The notes: generated by a model from the sequence alone, not told the origin. A DNA stretch of 64,000 nucleotides from Porticoccus sp905181945 (GCF_047729555.1 NZ_CP159825.1:372001-436000), one strand, 5' to 3'. Counted from the stretch's first letter, positions 26,831 through 36,273 are shown. Numbers and translations: made by a program.

Positions 26831-28065
26831 TGACGAGACTCATTGGAGAATAATTCAAAAACTGTCGAGGAAAAAGTGTCGTCAACCGCCATGTTTGTTT
26901 GATCTAAAATGTCAGTTAGTTGTCGTTGCCACGGATAAATGACGAGTGTTTCAGTATTTGTGTGTTTAGGGATAGTGACAGATCCATTGTTAGACAAAGA
27001 TGCAAGATGGGTAAGCTTGATATGTGCAAGATCTCTTATTAAAACATAATGGCCGTTATTGGTTTCTTTTAAAATATGCTCTTTAAGCAATTGATCTCGT
27101 AGCTTCATCCAATGCTGTTCTTCAAATCCTGCTGTGAGCATATTTTTATTAGAAAGAGTTTTGTTTTCTTGCTGTTTGTTCCAGCACTCCCATAGTATTA
27201 TCAAAACTGCGACGAAGTCAGAAAAACGATCCTCACCCCAAACAGATTTGAAGGTTTCTAGCGATCGAACCAGTTCTGCTCCAGCAAGAACAATAATCCA
27301 CATCAAATAGATCCAGATGAGAAATATAGGAAATATTGCAAAGACCCCATAAATATTAGTATAGCTAGAGTAGGATATAAATATGCCAAAACCAATTTTG
27401 GCTAACTCAAAAAGCATAGAGGTAATTAAGCCACCGATAAGGGCATATCGGTAAGATACTTTGCAGTTAGGGATGGCAATAAAGAGAAAACTAAAAGCTC
27501 CCCATGTAAATAGCAATGGTAAAATTTTAAGCATTGAGCCAATAATGCCTAGAGTGTCAGTCTCATTGGTTGTCAGCTGAAAAGAAAGAAGATATGCGTG
27601 GATCGCCAGGCCAATACCGATCAATAGGGGACCAATACTGAGAACCCCCCAATATAAAAGAAAGCTATACAGGCCTCGACGACAACTTGTGTTGCCCCAG
27701 ATTTTATTAAAAGTTTTTTCTATATTTGCTAGCATTAAATAAGACGTTGCCAAAAGGATTACTGCCCCCAAGATTGATAATTTTCGTGCTTGATTTGAAA
27801 ATTCAGTCAGATATTGTTGTATTTCTGCCCCGCTTTGCGGTAAAAAATGGCTGAAAATCAATGCTTGAATTTTATTTTCAAGGCCTTGAAATGCTGGCAC
27901 CAAGGAAAACATTGAAAACATTAGAGTCATTATGGGGACGACTGCAAAAAGAGTCATATAGGTTAAGGCTGAGGCGCTTTGGCCACAAGCATCACCAACG
28001 AAACGACCAGAAAGGTGCCGAAGAAAATGCACAATCATTCGTTGTCTTGGGTGCATAAAATACAT
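26821..28065 (-). CDS. YihY/virulence factor BrkB family inner-membrane protein
   Basis: This 414-residue protein has about six membrane helices in residues 30-275 and the family motifs SASALTYMTLFAVVPIMT, KTFNKIWG and FPIFLIWIYLMWIIVLAGAEL. The C-terminal 130 residues are soluble, with a winged-helix-like region. The family was once called RNase BN by mistake; its function remains uncertain. An alternative start at the tenth codon (MIVHFLRH) is equally plausible. The gene probably forms an operon with the overlapping TlpA-like gene. Confidence 0.88.
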   Translation of the reverse strand: MYFMHPRQRMIVHFLRHLSGRFVGDACGQSASALTYMTLFAVVPIMTLMFSMFSLVPAFQGLENKIQALIFSHFLPQSGAEIQQYLTEFSNQARKLSILGAVILLATSYLMLANIEKTFNKIWGNTSCRRGLYSFLLYWGVLSIGPLLIGIGLAIHAYLLSFQLTTNETDTLGIIGSMLKILPLLFTWGAFSFLFIAIPNCKVSYRYALIGGLITSMLFELAKIGFGIFISYSSYTNIYGVFAIFPIFLIWIYLMWIIVLAGAELVRSLETFKSVWGEDRFSDFVAVLIILWECWNKQQENKTLSNKNMLTAGFEEQHWMKLRDQLLKEHILKETNNGHYVLIRDLAHIKLTHLASLSNNGSVTIPKHTNTETLVIYPWQRQLTDILDQTNMAVDDTFSSTVFELFSNESRQCK

Positions 28066-28170
28066 CCTTTGGTCTCTTATGTGTAAACCCAGGTAGCCCT
28101 AATGACCAGTTTTCAGCTAAAATGTATGGCTAGCTTATTCAATTATACAGAGGTTCTTCTTACAAAGACC

Positions 28171-28515
28171 ATGATTAGCATCTATCACAATCCCCGTTGC
28201 TCTAAATCTCGACAAGCCTTGGCCCTTTTGGAGAAAAAAGGACTTGCTGTAGATATTTTGATGTACCTTGAAAAACCACCAACAGTAAAAGTATTAAGGG
28301 ATCTTTTAAAAAAACTTGGGATTCCGGCTCGCCAGCTGCTAAGGACAAATGAAGATATCTATAGAGAAGAAAAATTGTCAGATAAAGAAAAAACAGAAAG
28401 CCAGCTTATTGATGCAATGGCTAGACATCCAAAGCTTATACAGCGGCCCATAGTAGTTAATGGCGATAAAGCAGTGATTGGGCGGCCACCCGAACAAGTA
28501 TTGGAGATTATCTAA
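28171..28515 (+). CDS. ArsC-family glutaredoxin-coupled reductase (YfgD-like)
   Basis: This 114-residue thioredoxin-fold protein has the ArsC active-site cysteine at residue 10 (HNPRCSKSR), the ELLRTNE-like arginine segment (LLRTNEDIYREE) and the RPIVV arginine loop. The frame opens at 28102, but the ATG at 28171 places the cysteine correctly relative to family members. Whether it reduces arsenate is uncertain, since this gene in the arsC-wrbA-DUF2069 set is usually chromosomal and away from arsenic operons. It overlaps the next gene by one base (TAATG). Confidence 0.87.
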   Translation: MISIYHNPRCSKSRQALALLEKKGLAVDILMYLEKPPTVKVLRDLLKKLGIPARQLLRTNEDIYREEKLSDKEKTESQLIDAMARHPKLIQRPIVVNGDKAVIGRPPEQVLEII

Positions 28516-29108
28516 TGGCATATATTTTGGTTCTTTATTATTCACGTTCTGGTAACACTAAGATCATGGCTGAAAAGATAGGGAGTGGGATTGAGCGGGC
28601 TGGCCTAGAGGCCAGAATCAGAACGGTCCCAGCTATATCGACTGTTTGCGAGAGCACTGAGCCAGATATCCCAACAACAGGACATCTTTATTGCACCCAG
28701 GAAGATCTAAGAGATAGTGCTGGTTTAATACTGGGAAGCCCTACGCGTTTTGGAAATATGGCTGCTCCACTTAAGTATTTTTTGGATATGACGGGAGATA
28801 TTTGGTTGAATGGAGATCTAATCGGAAAACCGGCCGGCGTGTTTACTTCCACCGGCTCTCTTCATGGCGGACAAGAAACAACCCTCTTGACCATGATGTT
28901 GCCTCTAATGCATCAAGGAATGATTTTAGTTGGTCTGCCGTATAGCGAGAAAGCTCTCCATAGTACCACTAGGGGTGGAACCCCGTATGGTGCATCCTGC
29001 CAAACAGGTAAAGATTTTGACGACATTGCCCCAGAGGAATCAGAATTATGTATTGCTCTGGGTAAACGAATTGCTAGACTGGCGAAACGACTAGCCCCTC
29101 ATTCTTAA
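28515..29108 (+). CDS. wrbA: WrbA-type NAD(P)H:quinone oxidoreductase
   Basis: This 197-residue flavodoxin-fold protein carries the FMN phosphate loop YYSRSGNTKIMAE (9-20), the SPTRFGNMAAPLKYFLD segment (about 75-91) and FTSTGSLHGGQETTL (about 113-127), all typical of WrbA. It would reduce quinones by two electrons in the cytosol. Start and stop codons overlap with the arsC-like gene, so the two are translationally coupled. The protein also contains an insertion of about ten residues (EPDIPTTGHLYCTQEDL) usual for the family. Confidence 0.92.
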   Translation: MAYILVLYYSRSGNTKIMAEKIGSGIERAGLEARIRTVPAISTVCESTEPDIPTTGHLYCTQEDLRDSAGLILGSPTRFGNMAAPLKYFLDMTGDIWLNGDLIGKPAGVFTSTGSLHGGQETTLLTMMLPLMHQGMILVGLPYSEKALHSTTRGGTPYGASCQTGKDFDDIAPEESELCIALGKRIARLAKRLAPHS

Positions 29109-29126
29109 CTAGGAAATATTATCGAT

Positions 29127-29498
29127 ATGAAAGTTATTTCTGGTCTGGGTAAAAAATTACATGTCTGTCGTAGGTTAACGTGGGGAAGCATAATGCTTTT
29201 TGGCTTAGCCTTGCTTGCTAATAGTTTTATCCGGTCAATTCCCCTTAGTTTGACAATTTTTACATTTGTACCCTTAATTATTCTTTTGCCTGGGTTGTAT
29301 AAAGAGAAATATAAGACTATCTCAATATTATGCTTTGTGGTGTTGCTGTATTTTATAGTAGCGGTAGATAACTTCTTTTCACCTAGCTCTAACTACGTCG
29401 ATGTGCTGGAAATAATCATATTGGTGATTATGTTTAGCGTTGCTATGATGCATAGTAGATGGAAGCAATATTCGCTTTATCAGAGTGATTCTGAATGA
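29127..29498 (+). CDS. DUF2069 small membrane protein
   Basis: This 123-residue protein has four predicted membrane helices and the family segment LPGLYKEKYKTISILCFVVLLYF. No function is established. It is the usual third gene after arsC-like and wrbA-like genes in pseudomonads. Its stop overlaps the start of sppA by 4 bp (ATGA). Confidence 0.83.
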   Translation: MKVISGLGKKLHVCRRLTWGSIMLFGLALLANSFIRSIPLSLTIFTFVPLIILLPGLYKEKYKTISILCFVVLLYFIVAVDNFFSPSSNYVDVLEIIILVIMFSVAMMHSRWKQYSLYQSDSE

Positions 29499-31345
29499 GC
29501 ATTAAAAGAAGATTTTTAGGCCCCTTAATACAGCTTTTCAAAGGATTAATTTTTTTAACCCAAGGACTAGTAAGTCTGATTATAGTACTCATAATTGTTT
29601 CCTTTATTGGAATCTCTTTTGATAATGAAACCGAATTTTTGCCAGAGAGCGCCGCCCTAAAGATCTCCCCGAATGGTATTTTGGTAGACCAAAAAACCTT
29701 TATTTCTCCAATTAAAAAATTTCTAGATGAAAGTGATACTGCAGCTGAAACGTCAATCTTTGAGCTAATCGATGCTATTGACTATGCAGCCACCGATCCC
29801 CGTATTACCAGCTTAGTTCTGCAATTAGATTATCTTACGAGCGGAAGCATTAGCAAATTAGAGGAAGTGGGGGAAGCTTTGATGCGATTTAAATCCAGTG
29901 GCAAACCTATTGTTGCCATCGGAGACAGTTACTCCCAAGAGCAGTATTATTTGGCAAGTTATGCTGATGAAATACACCTTCACCCCATGGGTTCAGTAAT
30001 AATAGAAGGCTATGGTAGGTATACTATTTATCTAAAAGAAGCTCTAGATAAATTACGTATTAAGGTTAATGTTTTCCGCGTAGGAACATATAAGGACGCG
30101 ATAGAGCCATTTACTCGCTCAAGCATGTCTGAGGCTTCACGAAAGCATACCTCTCAATGGATCCATGAAATCTGGAATACCTATACGACTAGAGTAGAGG
30201 GCTTAAGAGGGTTGAGCAAAGGGTCTATTAATGACTATGCTAATAATTTAGGAAAAAAATTATTAAAGCATCAAGGTAATGCTGCGAAACTAGCGTTGGA
30301 TACTGGTTTAATAGATAAGTTATCGAGTAGACAGGAGGTTATGGCTCGGCTGATATTACTTTCAGGTTTAGCAGATAACGGCGGCTATCAACATATAGAC
30401 TCTTCGGATTATCTAAAGTATATAGAGCAGCAATCAAAACCCTCGGGCAGTAAAATTAGCATGAATCAGGTCGCCCTAATTGTAGCCAAAGGCGTTATTA
30501 GTGAGGGCGACCAACCTGATGGCCTAATAGGCAGCGAGAGTTTGTCTAAATTGTTAAGGCAGGCTCGTGAAGACGACAAGATAAAAGCTGCAGTGATACG
30601 CATAGATAGTCCTGGTGGTAGTGCTTTCGCTTCAGAAGTGATTCGCCAAGAGATGGTATCTTTAAAGAATTCCGGAAAACCTGTAGTAGTTTCTATGGGT
30701 TCAGTTGCAGCCTCTGGAGGATACTGGATAGCCATGGGCGCCAGTGAGGTCTGGGCTAGCCCAACTACGATTACTGGCTCTATTGGTGTTTTTGGCATTA
30801 TTCCTACATTTGAAGATACCTTGCAAGATCTGGGAGTTCAAAGTGATGGCTTAGGAACCACAGCCTTGTCTGATATTTTTCAGTTATCTAGACCTATGTC
30901 TAATCATGCAAAAAAAATTATTCAGGCAGGGGTGGATCACACTTACAGTCAATTTTTAGCCATTGTTGCTGAAGCAAGGAACAGTAGTATTGAAGGAGTA
31001 GATTTGATCGCACAGGGTCGTGTTTGGACAGGAAAAAAAGCTCTAGACTTAGGATTAGTCGATCAATTAGGCAGCTTAGCGCAATCTTTGGATTCTGCAG
31101 CAAAATCTGCAAATCTTGATGGTTATGAAATATTAAAGTTGACTCGTCCTTTAGACTTTCGTGAGAAAATTTTACAAGAGATTGATGGGGTTAATTTTGG
31201 ATTTTTAGTCGGCGCATTTCCTGAAAAATGGAATCCTTTAAGCTTGACAGCCAAACTTAAAGGATTCGCTAAAAAACTTATTCTGATGACAGAATTAAAT
31301 GACCCGAGAGGAATATATTTAAGTTGCTTTGAGTGCGCTGAATAG
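29495..31345 (+). CDS. sppA: Signal peptide peptidase SppA, 67K type
   Basis: This 616-residue serine protease is anchored by one N-terminal helix (residues 25-41) and cleaves released signal peptides in the inner membrane. It is the long two-domain form. The catalytic lysine is in RVGTYKDAIEPFTR (K200) and the nucleophile in SVAASGGYWIAM (S407). VIRIDSPGGSAFAS near 368 lines the active site. The length and spacing agree with the E. coli enzyme. No clear terminator is visible between it and the convergent fdxA. Confidence 0.95.
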   Translation: MSIKRRFLGPLIQLFKGLIFLTQGLVSLIIVLIIVSFIGISFDNETEFLPESAALKISPNGILVDQKTFISPIKKFLDESDTAAETSIFELIDAIDYAATDPRITSLVLQLDYLTSGSISKLEEVGEALMRFKSSGKPIVAIGDSYSQEQYYLASYADEIHLHPMGSVIIEGYGRYTIYLKEALDKLRIKVNVFRVGTYKDAIEPFTRSSMSEASRKHTSQWIHEIWNTYTTRVEGLRGLSKGSINDYANNLGKKLLKHQGNAAKLALDTGLIDKLSSRQEVMARLILLSGLADNGGYQHIDSSDYLKYIEQQSKPSGSKISMNQVALIVAKGVISEGDQPDGLIGSESLSKLLRQAREDDKIKAAVIRIDSPGGSAFASEVIRQEMVSLKNSGKPVVVSMGSVAASGGYWIAMGASEVWASPTTITGSIGVFGIIPTFEDTLQDLGVQSDGLGTTALSDIFQLSRPMSNHAKKIIQAGVDHTYSQFLAIVAEARNSSIEGVDLIAQGRVWTGKKALDLGLVDQLGSLAQSLDSAAKSANLDGYEILKLTRPLDFREKILQEIDGVNFGFLVGAFPEKWNPLSLTAKLKGFAKKLILMTELNDPRGIYLSCFECAE

Positions 31346-31427
31346 TTATTTTTTAGAGGTAAAAAAACCAGCTAAATTATTAAAATGAAGCCGATTTTTA
31401 AAAGTATGTAGCTTTATGTGTTGGATT

Positions 31428-31751
31428 TTAGCGTTCTAGATATTGAAGCTTCCCTGTAACCCCATCCCATTCTTCAGCATCCACCGAGGGTTCTTTTCTC
31501 TCGGTTATATTTGGCCAAACTTGAGCTAGTTCAGTGTTTAGCTCTAGGTATACTTGTTGGTCATCAGGTAATTCATCTTCAGAAAATATAGCCCCTGCAG
31601 GACATTCTGGTTCGCAGAGCGCGCAATCGATGCACTCATCGGGGTGAATGACTAAAAAATTAGGGCCTTCATAAAAGCAGTCTACAGGGCATACTTCCAC
31701 ACAATCTGTGTATTTGCACTTAATACAATTTTCGCCGACGATAAATGTCAT
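31428..31751 (-). CDS. fdxA: FdxA, 7Fe-8S ferredoxin
   Basis: This 107-residue ferredoxin has an N-terminal pair of cluster motifs, CIKCKYTDCVEVCPVDCF and CIDCALCEPECP. The spacing CxxCx4CxxxCP with a further cysteine indicates one [3Fe-4S] and one [4Fe-4S] cluster. The C-terminal 55 residues form the usual Azotobacter-type extension. It is a candidate electron partner for the Rnf complex, although that is only an inference. The gene normally beside it, mutS, is not here. Confidence 0.95.
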   Translation of the reverse strand: MTFIVGENCIKCKYTDCVEVCPVDCFYEGPNFLVIHPDECIDCALCEPECPAGAIFSEDELPDDQQVYLELNTELAQVWPNITERKEPSVDAEEWDGVTGKLQYLER

Positions 31752-31792
31752 TGTGTAATTCTCCCTAAGACTTGGACGTTGATCAGCGCCGC

Positions 31793-31821
31793 ATTATACA
31801 GAAATCAAATCCTGTGTTTAA
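31793..31821 (-). promoter_or_regulatory. Likely sigma-70 promoter for fdxA
   Basis: Read on the minus strand, TTAAAC (31821-31816) and a perfect TATAAT (31798-31793) are separated by 17 bp. Transcription would begin near 31786, about 35 bp before the fdxA ATG, with AGGGAG as ribosome site. Confidence 0.55.
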
Positions 31822-31990
31822 ACAATATCTACTCAATATTATTTAATTTAATAAATATTAAGTAGATCCTTGCAAGTTTAGCTAGCCATAATAGCCAAAA
31901 TAGCAGCATATACGGGAAGGATAATTGAAAGAATGATAAGATATCTAACAGATTATTTGTCCTACAACTCTCCTAACATTAGGCGTTCCT

Positions 31991-33148
31991 TTGAAATACA
32001 AAAAAAATAACATAAAGCTTAAACGTAAAATAACTCAGTCTGCTATTAAGTTTGAGATTAATAGCATGGATCCGCTTGGCCAGGGTGTTGCAATCGTTGA
32101 TAAAAAACCATGTTTTATTTCAAAGACTTTGCCTGGGGAGACAGGAACTGCAACTTTGACCAAGGCGAGCAAGGGGGTAAAATTTGCGAGGCTAGAGACG
32201 CTGGACGTGACAGCCGATAACCGAAAGAGCTCAGAATGTGAACACTTCGATAGCTGTCCTGGATGCCATTATCTGCACACAGATTACGAGAGTGAGTTAG
32301 GCTATAAAACACAAGCCTTAAAGCATCACTTGCAGCGTTTTGATGTCGACATTCCTGAGATAATGGTCAGCCCAGCCCAAAAGCGCTTAGGGTATCGTAA
32401 TCGTGTACAGCTACATTACCGGCATAAATATATAGGCATGATAGACGGCACAACAAACAATGTGATTGAAGTACCAAAATGTTTATTATTAAGTAAAGAG
32501 TTAAAGACTGAGCTTGATAAACTTTATAATGATAAGAGCTGGACTGAGAATCATGCAGCTGAAGGTCATTGTGAATTATTTTTAACTGAGAGCGGCGCTA
32601 GAATTGAGTGGAACAAACCATATGCTCATGGGGGGTTTAGTCAAGTTAATAACGCTATGAATGAAGTGCTAAAAACTGCTGTTTTCAATGAGATAGGAGA
32701 CAACAAGGCACGAGAAGGTGCAAAAAATACATTATTAGATTTATTTTCCGGAAATGGAAATCTTTCAAATATGATTGTTACGGACAATCCGTTAGTTGAA
32801 AGAGTGATGGTTGATTTCGCCCCAGACCGAGTTAACTTAGAGAAATTGAATTTTGTGCATTTAGATTTATTCTCTGAGACCGCATTGAGGACATTCAGGG
32901 CTCGCTCGGAATATTCAAAATATGATATGTTTATCGTCGATCCGCCAAGAAAAGGATTCACTGGTTTACAGCAATGGGCGAACACTTTTAATCCTAAGCA
33001 GATAATTTACGTGAGTTGTAATGCGGCAACCATGGTTAGAGATTTGCAGAAATTGGTGCATAAATACACAATTAAGAAAATCCATTTAATTGATTTATTT
33101 CCAGGAACCTATCATTACGAAACAGTTATAACGCTTTCTTTAACTTAG
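31991..33148 (+). CDS. RNA (uracil-C5) methyltransferase of the RlmC/RlmD/TrmA family
   Basis: This SAM-dependent enzyme of about 385 residues has an N-terminal TRAM-like segment (MDPLGQGVAIV, LPGETGTATL). A [4Fe-4S] cysteine set follows, CEHFDSCPGC plus the later PKCLLL. The methyltransferase motifs are LLDLFSGNGNLS, IVDPPRKGFTG and the catalytic cysteine of YVSCNAATMVRDL. It would methylate a uridine in 23S rRNA or tRNA, but which one cannot be assigned. The first start is a TTG; an ATG at 32069 would remove a basic leader. It lies between fdxA and recA, where mutS and cinA would be expected. Confidence 0.83.
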   Translation: MKYKKNNIKLKRKITQSAIKFEINSMDPLGQGVAIVDKKPCFISKTLPGETGTATLTKASKGVKFARLETLDVTADNRKSSECEHFDSCPGCHYLHTDYESELGYKTQALKHHLQRFDVDIPEIMVSPAQKRLGYRNRVQLHYRHKYIGMIDGTTNNVIEVPKCLLLSKELKTELDKLYNDKSWTENHAAEGHCELFLTESGARIEWNKPYAHGGFSQVNNAMNEVLKTAVFNEIGDNKAREGAKNTLLDLFSGNGNLSNMIVTDNPLVERVMVDFAPDRVNLEKLNFVHLDLFSETALRTFRARSEYSKYDMFIVDPPRKGFTGLQQWANTFNPKQIIYVSCNAATMVRDLQKLVHKYTIKKIHLIDLFPGTYHYETVITLSLT

Positions 33149-33265
33149 TCGAACAGCTCATGCGTGACTTAAAAAATGATTAGAAAAAGACTGCAAATCA
33201 GTAATAATTTTGATTGAAATATTATAGGTGCCATTGATCCTAGATTGAGGGTCCAAAATAGACTA

Positions 33266-33281
33266 CTGTATGACTATACAG
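33266..33281 (+). promoter_or_regulatory. LexA (SOS) box upstream of recA
   Basis: CTGTATGACTATACAG fits the gammaproteobacterial LexA consensus CTG-N10-CAG with an alternating A/T core. It lies 84 bp upstream of the recA ATG, just downstream of a weak promoter-like pair (TTGATC at 33235, TAGACT at 33259, 18-bp spacing), so LexA binding would block transcription there. Confidence 0.88.
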
Positions 33282-33365
33282 TATAAAAAATTTAAGTTAA
33301 GCTACTTAAAAGTTTATAAATCAAGTAGCAATTATTCAATCTTCAAAAGGCTAAAGGAAGTAATC

Positions 33366-34412
33366 ATGGACCCTAACAAAGAAAAAGCTCTACAGGCTGC
33401 ACTGGCGCAAATCGAACGACAGTTCGGTAAAGGAACAGTGATGCGGATGGGTGACAAAGAGCATCAAGCTGTGCCAGCGATTTCCACAGGATCTCTGGGC
33501 TTGGACGTATGTCTAGGAATAGGAGGATTACCCAAAGGCCGAATAGTGGAAATATACGGACCTGAATCCTCGGGAAAAACTACATTAACCTTGCAGGTTA
33601 TTGCTGAGGCGCAAAAGGTTGGAGGAACCTGTGCTTTTATTGATGCAGAGCATGCTTTAGACCCTATTTATGCAGAAAAATTAGGTGTTAAGGTTGACGA
33701 TCTTTTTGTCTCACAGCCAGATACAGGAGAACAAGCATTAGAAGTTACTGACATGCTGGTTAGGTCTGGAACTGTTGATGTACTAGTAATAGACTCGGTG
33801 GCCGCACTAACTCCTCGTGCTGAAATTGAAGGAGATATGGGGGACCATCATGTAGGCTTACAGGCAAGATTAATGTCGCAAGCATTGAGGAAGTTAACTG
33901 GGAATATAAAAAATGCAAACTGCCTTGTAATTTTCATTAATCAAATTCGCATGAAAATAGGCGTAATGTTTGGAAATCCAGAAACCACCACAGGTGGAAA
34001 TGCATTAAAATTTTATTCATCTGTACGCTTGGACATTCGTCGAATAGGAGCGGTAAAAGAAGGCGACGAAATTATTGGAAATGAAACGCGGGTTAAAGTT
34101 GTTAAAAACAAAATTGCCCCCCCATTTAAGCAGTGTGAATTTCAGATTCTTTACGGCCAGGGAATCAACCAACTGGGTGAAGTTATAGATCTTGGGGTCC
34201 AGTGCGGTTTGGTTGAAAAAGCCGGCTCATGGTATGCCTATAATGGTGATAAGATCGGCCAAGGTAAATCAAATGCGTGTGAGTATTTACGTGAAAATCC
34301 TAACGTGGCAAGCGAGATAGAACAAAAGATTCGAGCTCAGTTAATGCCTATAGTAGAGAAGAAAAGTAAAGTAGAAAAAGATGACAGTGCAAAAGGTAAA
34401 ATAGAAACTTAA
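33366..34412 (+). CDS. recA: RecA recombinase
   Basis: This 348-residue recombinase forms filaments on single-stranded DNA, drives strand exchange and stimulates LexA self-cleavage. Motifs are the Walker A GPESSGKTT, the KFYSSVRLDIRR core, IMFINQIR-type loop L2 region (CLVIFINQIRMKIGVMFGNPETTTGG) and an acidic/basic C-terminal tail. The frame is open from inside the LexA box, but the ATG at 33366 with AAGGAAG just upstream matches the universal N-terminus. A terminator separates it from recX. Confidence 0.99.
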   Translation: MDPNKEKALQAALAQIERQFGKGTVMRMGDKEHQAVPAISTGSLGLDVCLGIGGLPKGRIVEIYGPESSGKTTLTLQVIAEAQKVGGTCAFIDAEHALDPIYAEKLGVKVDDLFVSQPDTGEQALEVTDMLVRSGTVDVLVIDSVAALTPRAEIEGDMGDHHVGLQARLMSQALRKLTGNIKNANCLVIFINQIRMKIGVMFGNPETTTGGNALKFYSSVRLDIRRIGAVKEGDEIIGNETRVKVVKNKIAPPFKQCEFQILYGQGINQLGEVIDLGVQCGLVEKAGSWYAYNGDKIGQGKSNACEYLRENPNVASEIEQKIRAQLMPIVEKKSKVEKDDSAKGKIET

Positions 34413-34447
34413 GATTATATTTTACTAAGTATTCTTTTACATAAAAT

Positions 34448-34481
34448 AAACCGTACTTTATTCTCAAGATACGGTTTTTTT
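34448..34481 (+). terminator. Rho-independent terminator after recA
   Basis: AAACCGTA (34448-34455) pairs with TACGGTTT (34470-34477) around a 14-nt loop, and a run of seven T residues follows. It sits 36 bp past the recA stop and before recX, so it probably sets recX expression below that of recA. Confidence 0.85.
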
Positions 34482-34546
34482 ATGACTTACCATAAAATCA
34501 AAAATGATCATTAATATATGAGGCAGGAAGTTCAACCATATTACCC

Positions 34547-35005
34547 ATGACAAAGTTAAATAATGATAACCCGTTAAGCATTATTAGATATCGAGCGCTA
34601 TCTTTGCTTGCTCGTCGAGAGTATTCTTTTGTTGAATTATTAAGCAAGTTAACTGACAAATTGCCAGATAACCCTGATTTAGTCGAGGGAATCGTAGTCA
34701 CACTGAAACAGCAAAATCTCCAATCCGACCAGAGGTTTGCTGAGATGCTTGTGACTAGCCGAATAAGGCGAGGATATGGCCCTATCCGCATCCAAGCCGA
34801 ACTAAAATCTCGCGGCGTAAGCAAAAATATTATTGAGTTAGCTTTGATTAAAAGCGGGGCGAATTGGCTCTGCCTAGCAAAAGAGGCATTGAGTAAAAAA
34901 TATGGATCTGATACTTGCGATGAATTTTCCGATAAAGTAAAACGTAGCAATTTTCTGCAATATCGCGGATTTAAGTCAGATCATATATCCGCATGTTTTA
35001 AATGA
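34547..35005 (+). CDS. recX: RecX, regulator of RecA
   Basis: This 152-residue protein consists of three-helix RecX repeats (RYRALSLLARREYSFVELLSKL, RFAEMLVTSRIRRGYGPIRI, FLQYRGFKSDHI). RecX binds within the RecA filament groove and limits its activity. It follows recA after a terminator, as in many bacteria, so low expression by read-through is likely. No strong ribosome site is visible. Confidence 0.93.
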   Translation: MTKLNNDNPLSIIRYRALSLLARREYSFVELLSKLTDKLPDNPDLVEGIVVTLKQQNLQSDQRFAEMLVTSRIRRGYGPIRIQAELKSRGVSKNIIELALIKSGANWLCLAKEALSKKYGSDTCDEFSDKVKRSNFLQYRGFKSDHISACFK

Positions 35006-35020
35006 TGACGAGCAAGCCAA

Positions 35021-35884
35021 TTGAAAGAATACTTAAAATATAATTATTTTCATGTGGGAGCGGCTTGCTTTCGATGTACGCTGATAGCGACAGTTTTTTG
35101 TTTGGTATCCAGCGCCTATGGGTTTAAATTGCAAGACACTCTAACTCAGGGATCTTTGGTGGTTGGTCATATTGCTCCAGGCTTAAAGCTAGAATTTATG
35201 GGTCGAAAGATACGGGTTGACGATAACGGTCTGTATGTTTTTGGGCTCGGGCGTAATGCGCCACCAGAGATTACTTTAACTACTTCCAGTACTCTCGGTG
35301 ACAAGCAAAAAAACTATATATTTCCAGTATTGCAACGAAAATATAAGGAAGAACAGGTATTTGGTGTTCCTCAAAAAACAGTTACACCGCCTATTGGAGC
35401 GCTTAACAGAATTCGTAAAGAGGCAGCTGAAGTTAGACTTGCTAGAAGCAAGGACACAAAAATTTTGGATTTTTTGTCGGGGTTTAGGATGCCTTTGGAG
35501 GGAAGAATTACAGGGGTTTATGGTAGTCGTAGAGTCTATAACGGATCCTCGGGTAATCCTCATTATGGCTTAGATATTGCAGCCCCAGTGGGTGCCAACG
35601 TTTATGCGCCGGCGCCGGGAATAGTCGAGTTGGTTCATCATGATATGTTCTATTCTGGTGGAACATTAATCATTAATCATGGCTACGGTGTTAGCTCAAC
35701 GTTTATCCATTTGAGCGAGGTGTTGTTGTCTGTCGGCCAAAGAGTCAAAAAAGGTGATTTAATAGCTAAAGTTGGTGCTACAGGAAGGGCAACTGGGCCT
35801 CATTTAGATTGGCGCATTAACTGGTTCGAGGTAAGGTTAGACCCAGAGTTGGTGTTAAAGCGCTTACCGTCTGCGGATGATTAA
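35021..35884 (+). CDS. M23-family peptidoglycan metallopeptidase (LytM-type)
   Basis: This 287-residue exported protein begins at a TTG with a hydrophobic segment (LIATVFCLVSSAYG) that would serve as a signal sequence. The M23 domain occupies about residues 165-280: the zinc ligands are in HYGLDIAAPVG (HxxxD) and in TGPHLDWRINW, where the usual HxH is replaced by HLDW, as seen in one known subgroup. It would cleave peptidoglycan cross-bridges or act as a regulator. It starts 15 bp after recX and may be cotranscribed. Confidence 0.87.
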   Translation: MKEYLKYNYFHVGAACFRCTLIATVFCLVSSAYGFKLQDTLTQGSLVVGHIAPGLKLEFMGRKIRVDDNGLYVFGLGRNAPPEITLTTSSTLGDKQKNYIFPVLQRKYKEEQVFGVPQKTVTPPIGALNRIRKEAAEVRLARSKDTKILDFLSGFRMPLEGRITGVYGSRRVYNGSSGNPHYGLDIAAPVGANVYAPAPGIVELVHHDMFYSGGTLIINHGYGVSSTFIHLSEVLLSVGQRVKKGDLIAKVGATGRATGPHLDWRINWFEVRLDPELVLKRLPSADD

Positions 35885-36042
35885 TTATTTTTAATTAACC
35901 GTGGACTTAATTTCGTAACTATCAGGCTAAGAAAGTAATTCTTTAGACCCATATCTTTTGTCTGCTCTAGAGGCATAGTGTTGGGGCTGTCTTTGGCTTA
36001 AACTTGTCTTACTGGTAGTAATAATTTATTTCGGAGAGCGCC

Positions 36043-36228
36043 ATGATTGATAAGAAATTACTAGATATTTTGGTGTGCCCCATGAGCAAAGGGCCATTAG
36101 AGTATGACAAAGAACATAATGAGCTGATTTGTCGCCTTAGTGGACTGGCTTATCCCGTACGAGACGGTATCCCGATTATGCTTGAAATAGAAGCACGTCA
36201 GTTAACCGCTGATGAGAAATTAGGATAA
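36043..36228 (+). CDS. Trm112-family protein (YcaR-like)
   Basis: This 61-residue protein starts MIDKKLLDILVCPMSKGPL and has the single-cysteine form of the Trm112/DUF343 fold, ending in YPVRDGIPIML. Family members are small partner proteins, and bacterial versions are often encoded near kdsB or lpxK; no such gene is nearby here. CGGAGAG precedes the ATG. A specific role cannot be given. Confidence 0.88.
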   Translation: MIDKKLLDILVCPMSKGPLEYDKEHNELICRLSGLAYPVRDGIPIMLEIEARQLTADEKLG

Positions 36229-36273
36229 GCAGCAGTTAAAAAATTAGAACCAAGCGTAAGGTTGTAGTGAAAA

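Noticed and set aside
35881..35898. A/T-only hairpin TTAATTA/TAATTAA at the end of the M23 peptidase gene
   Set aside because: The stem has no G or C pair and no T tail, so it is unlikely to terminate transcription.
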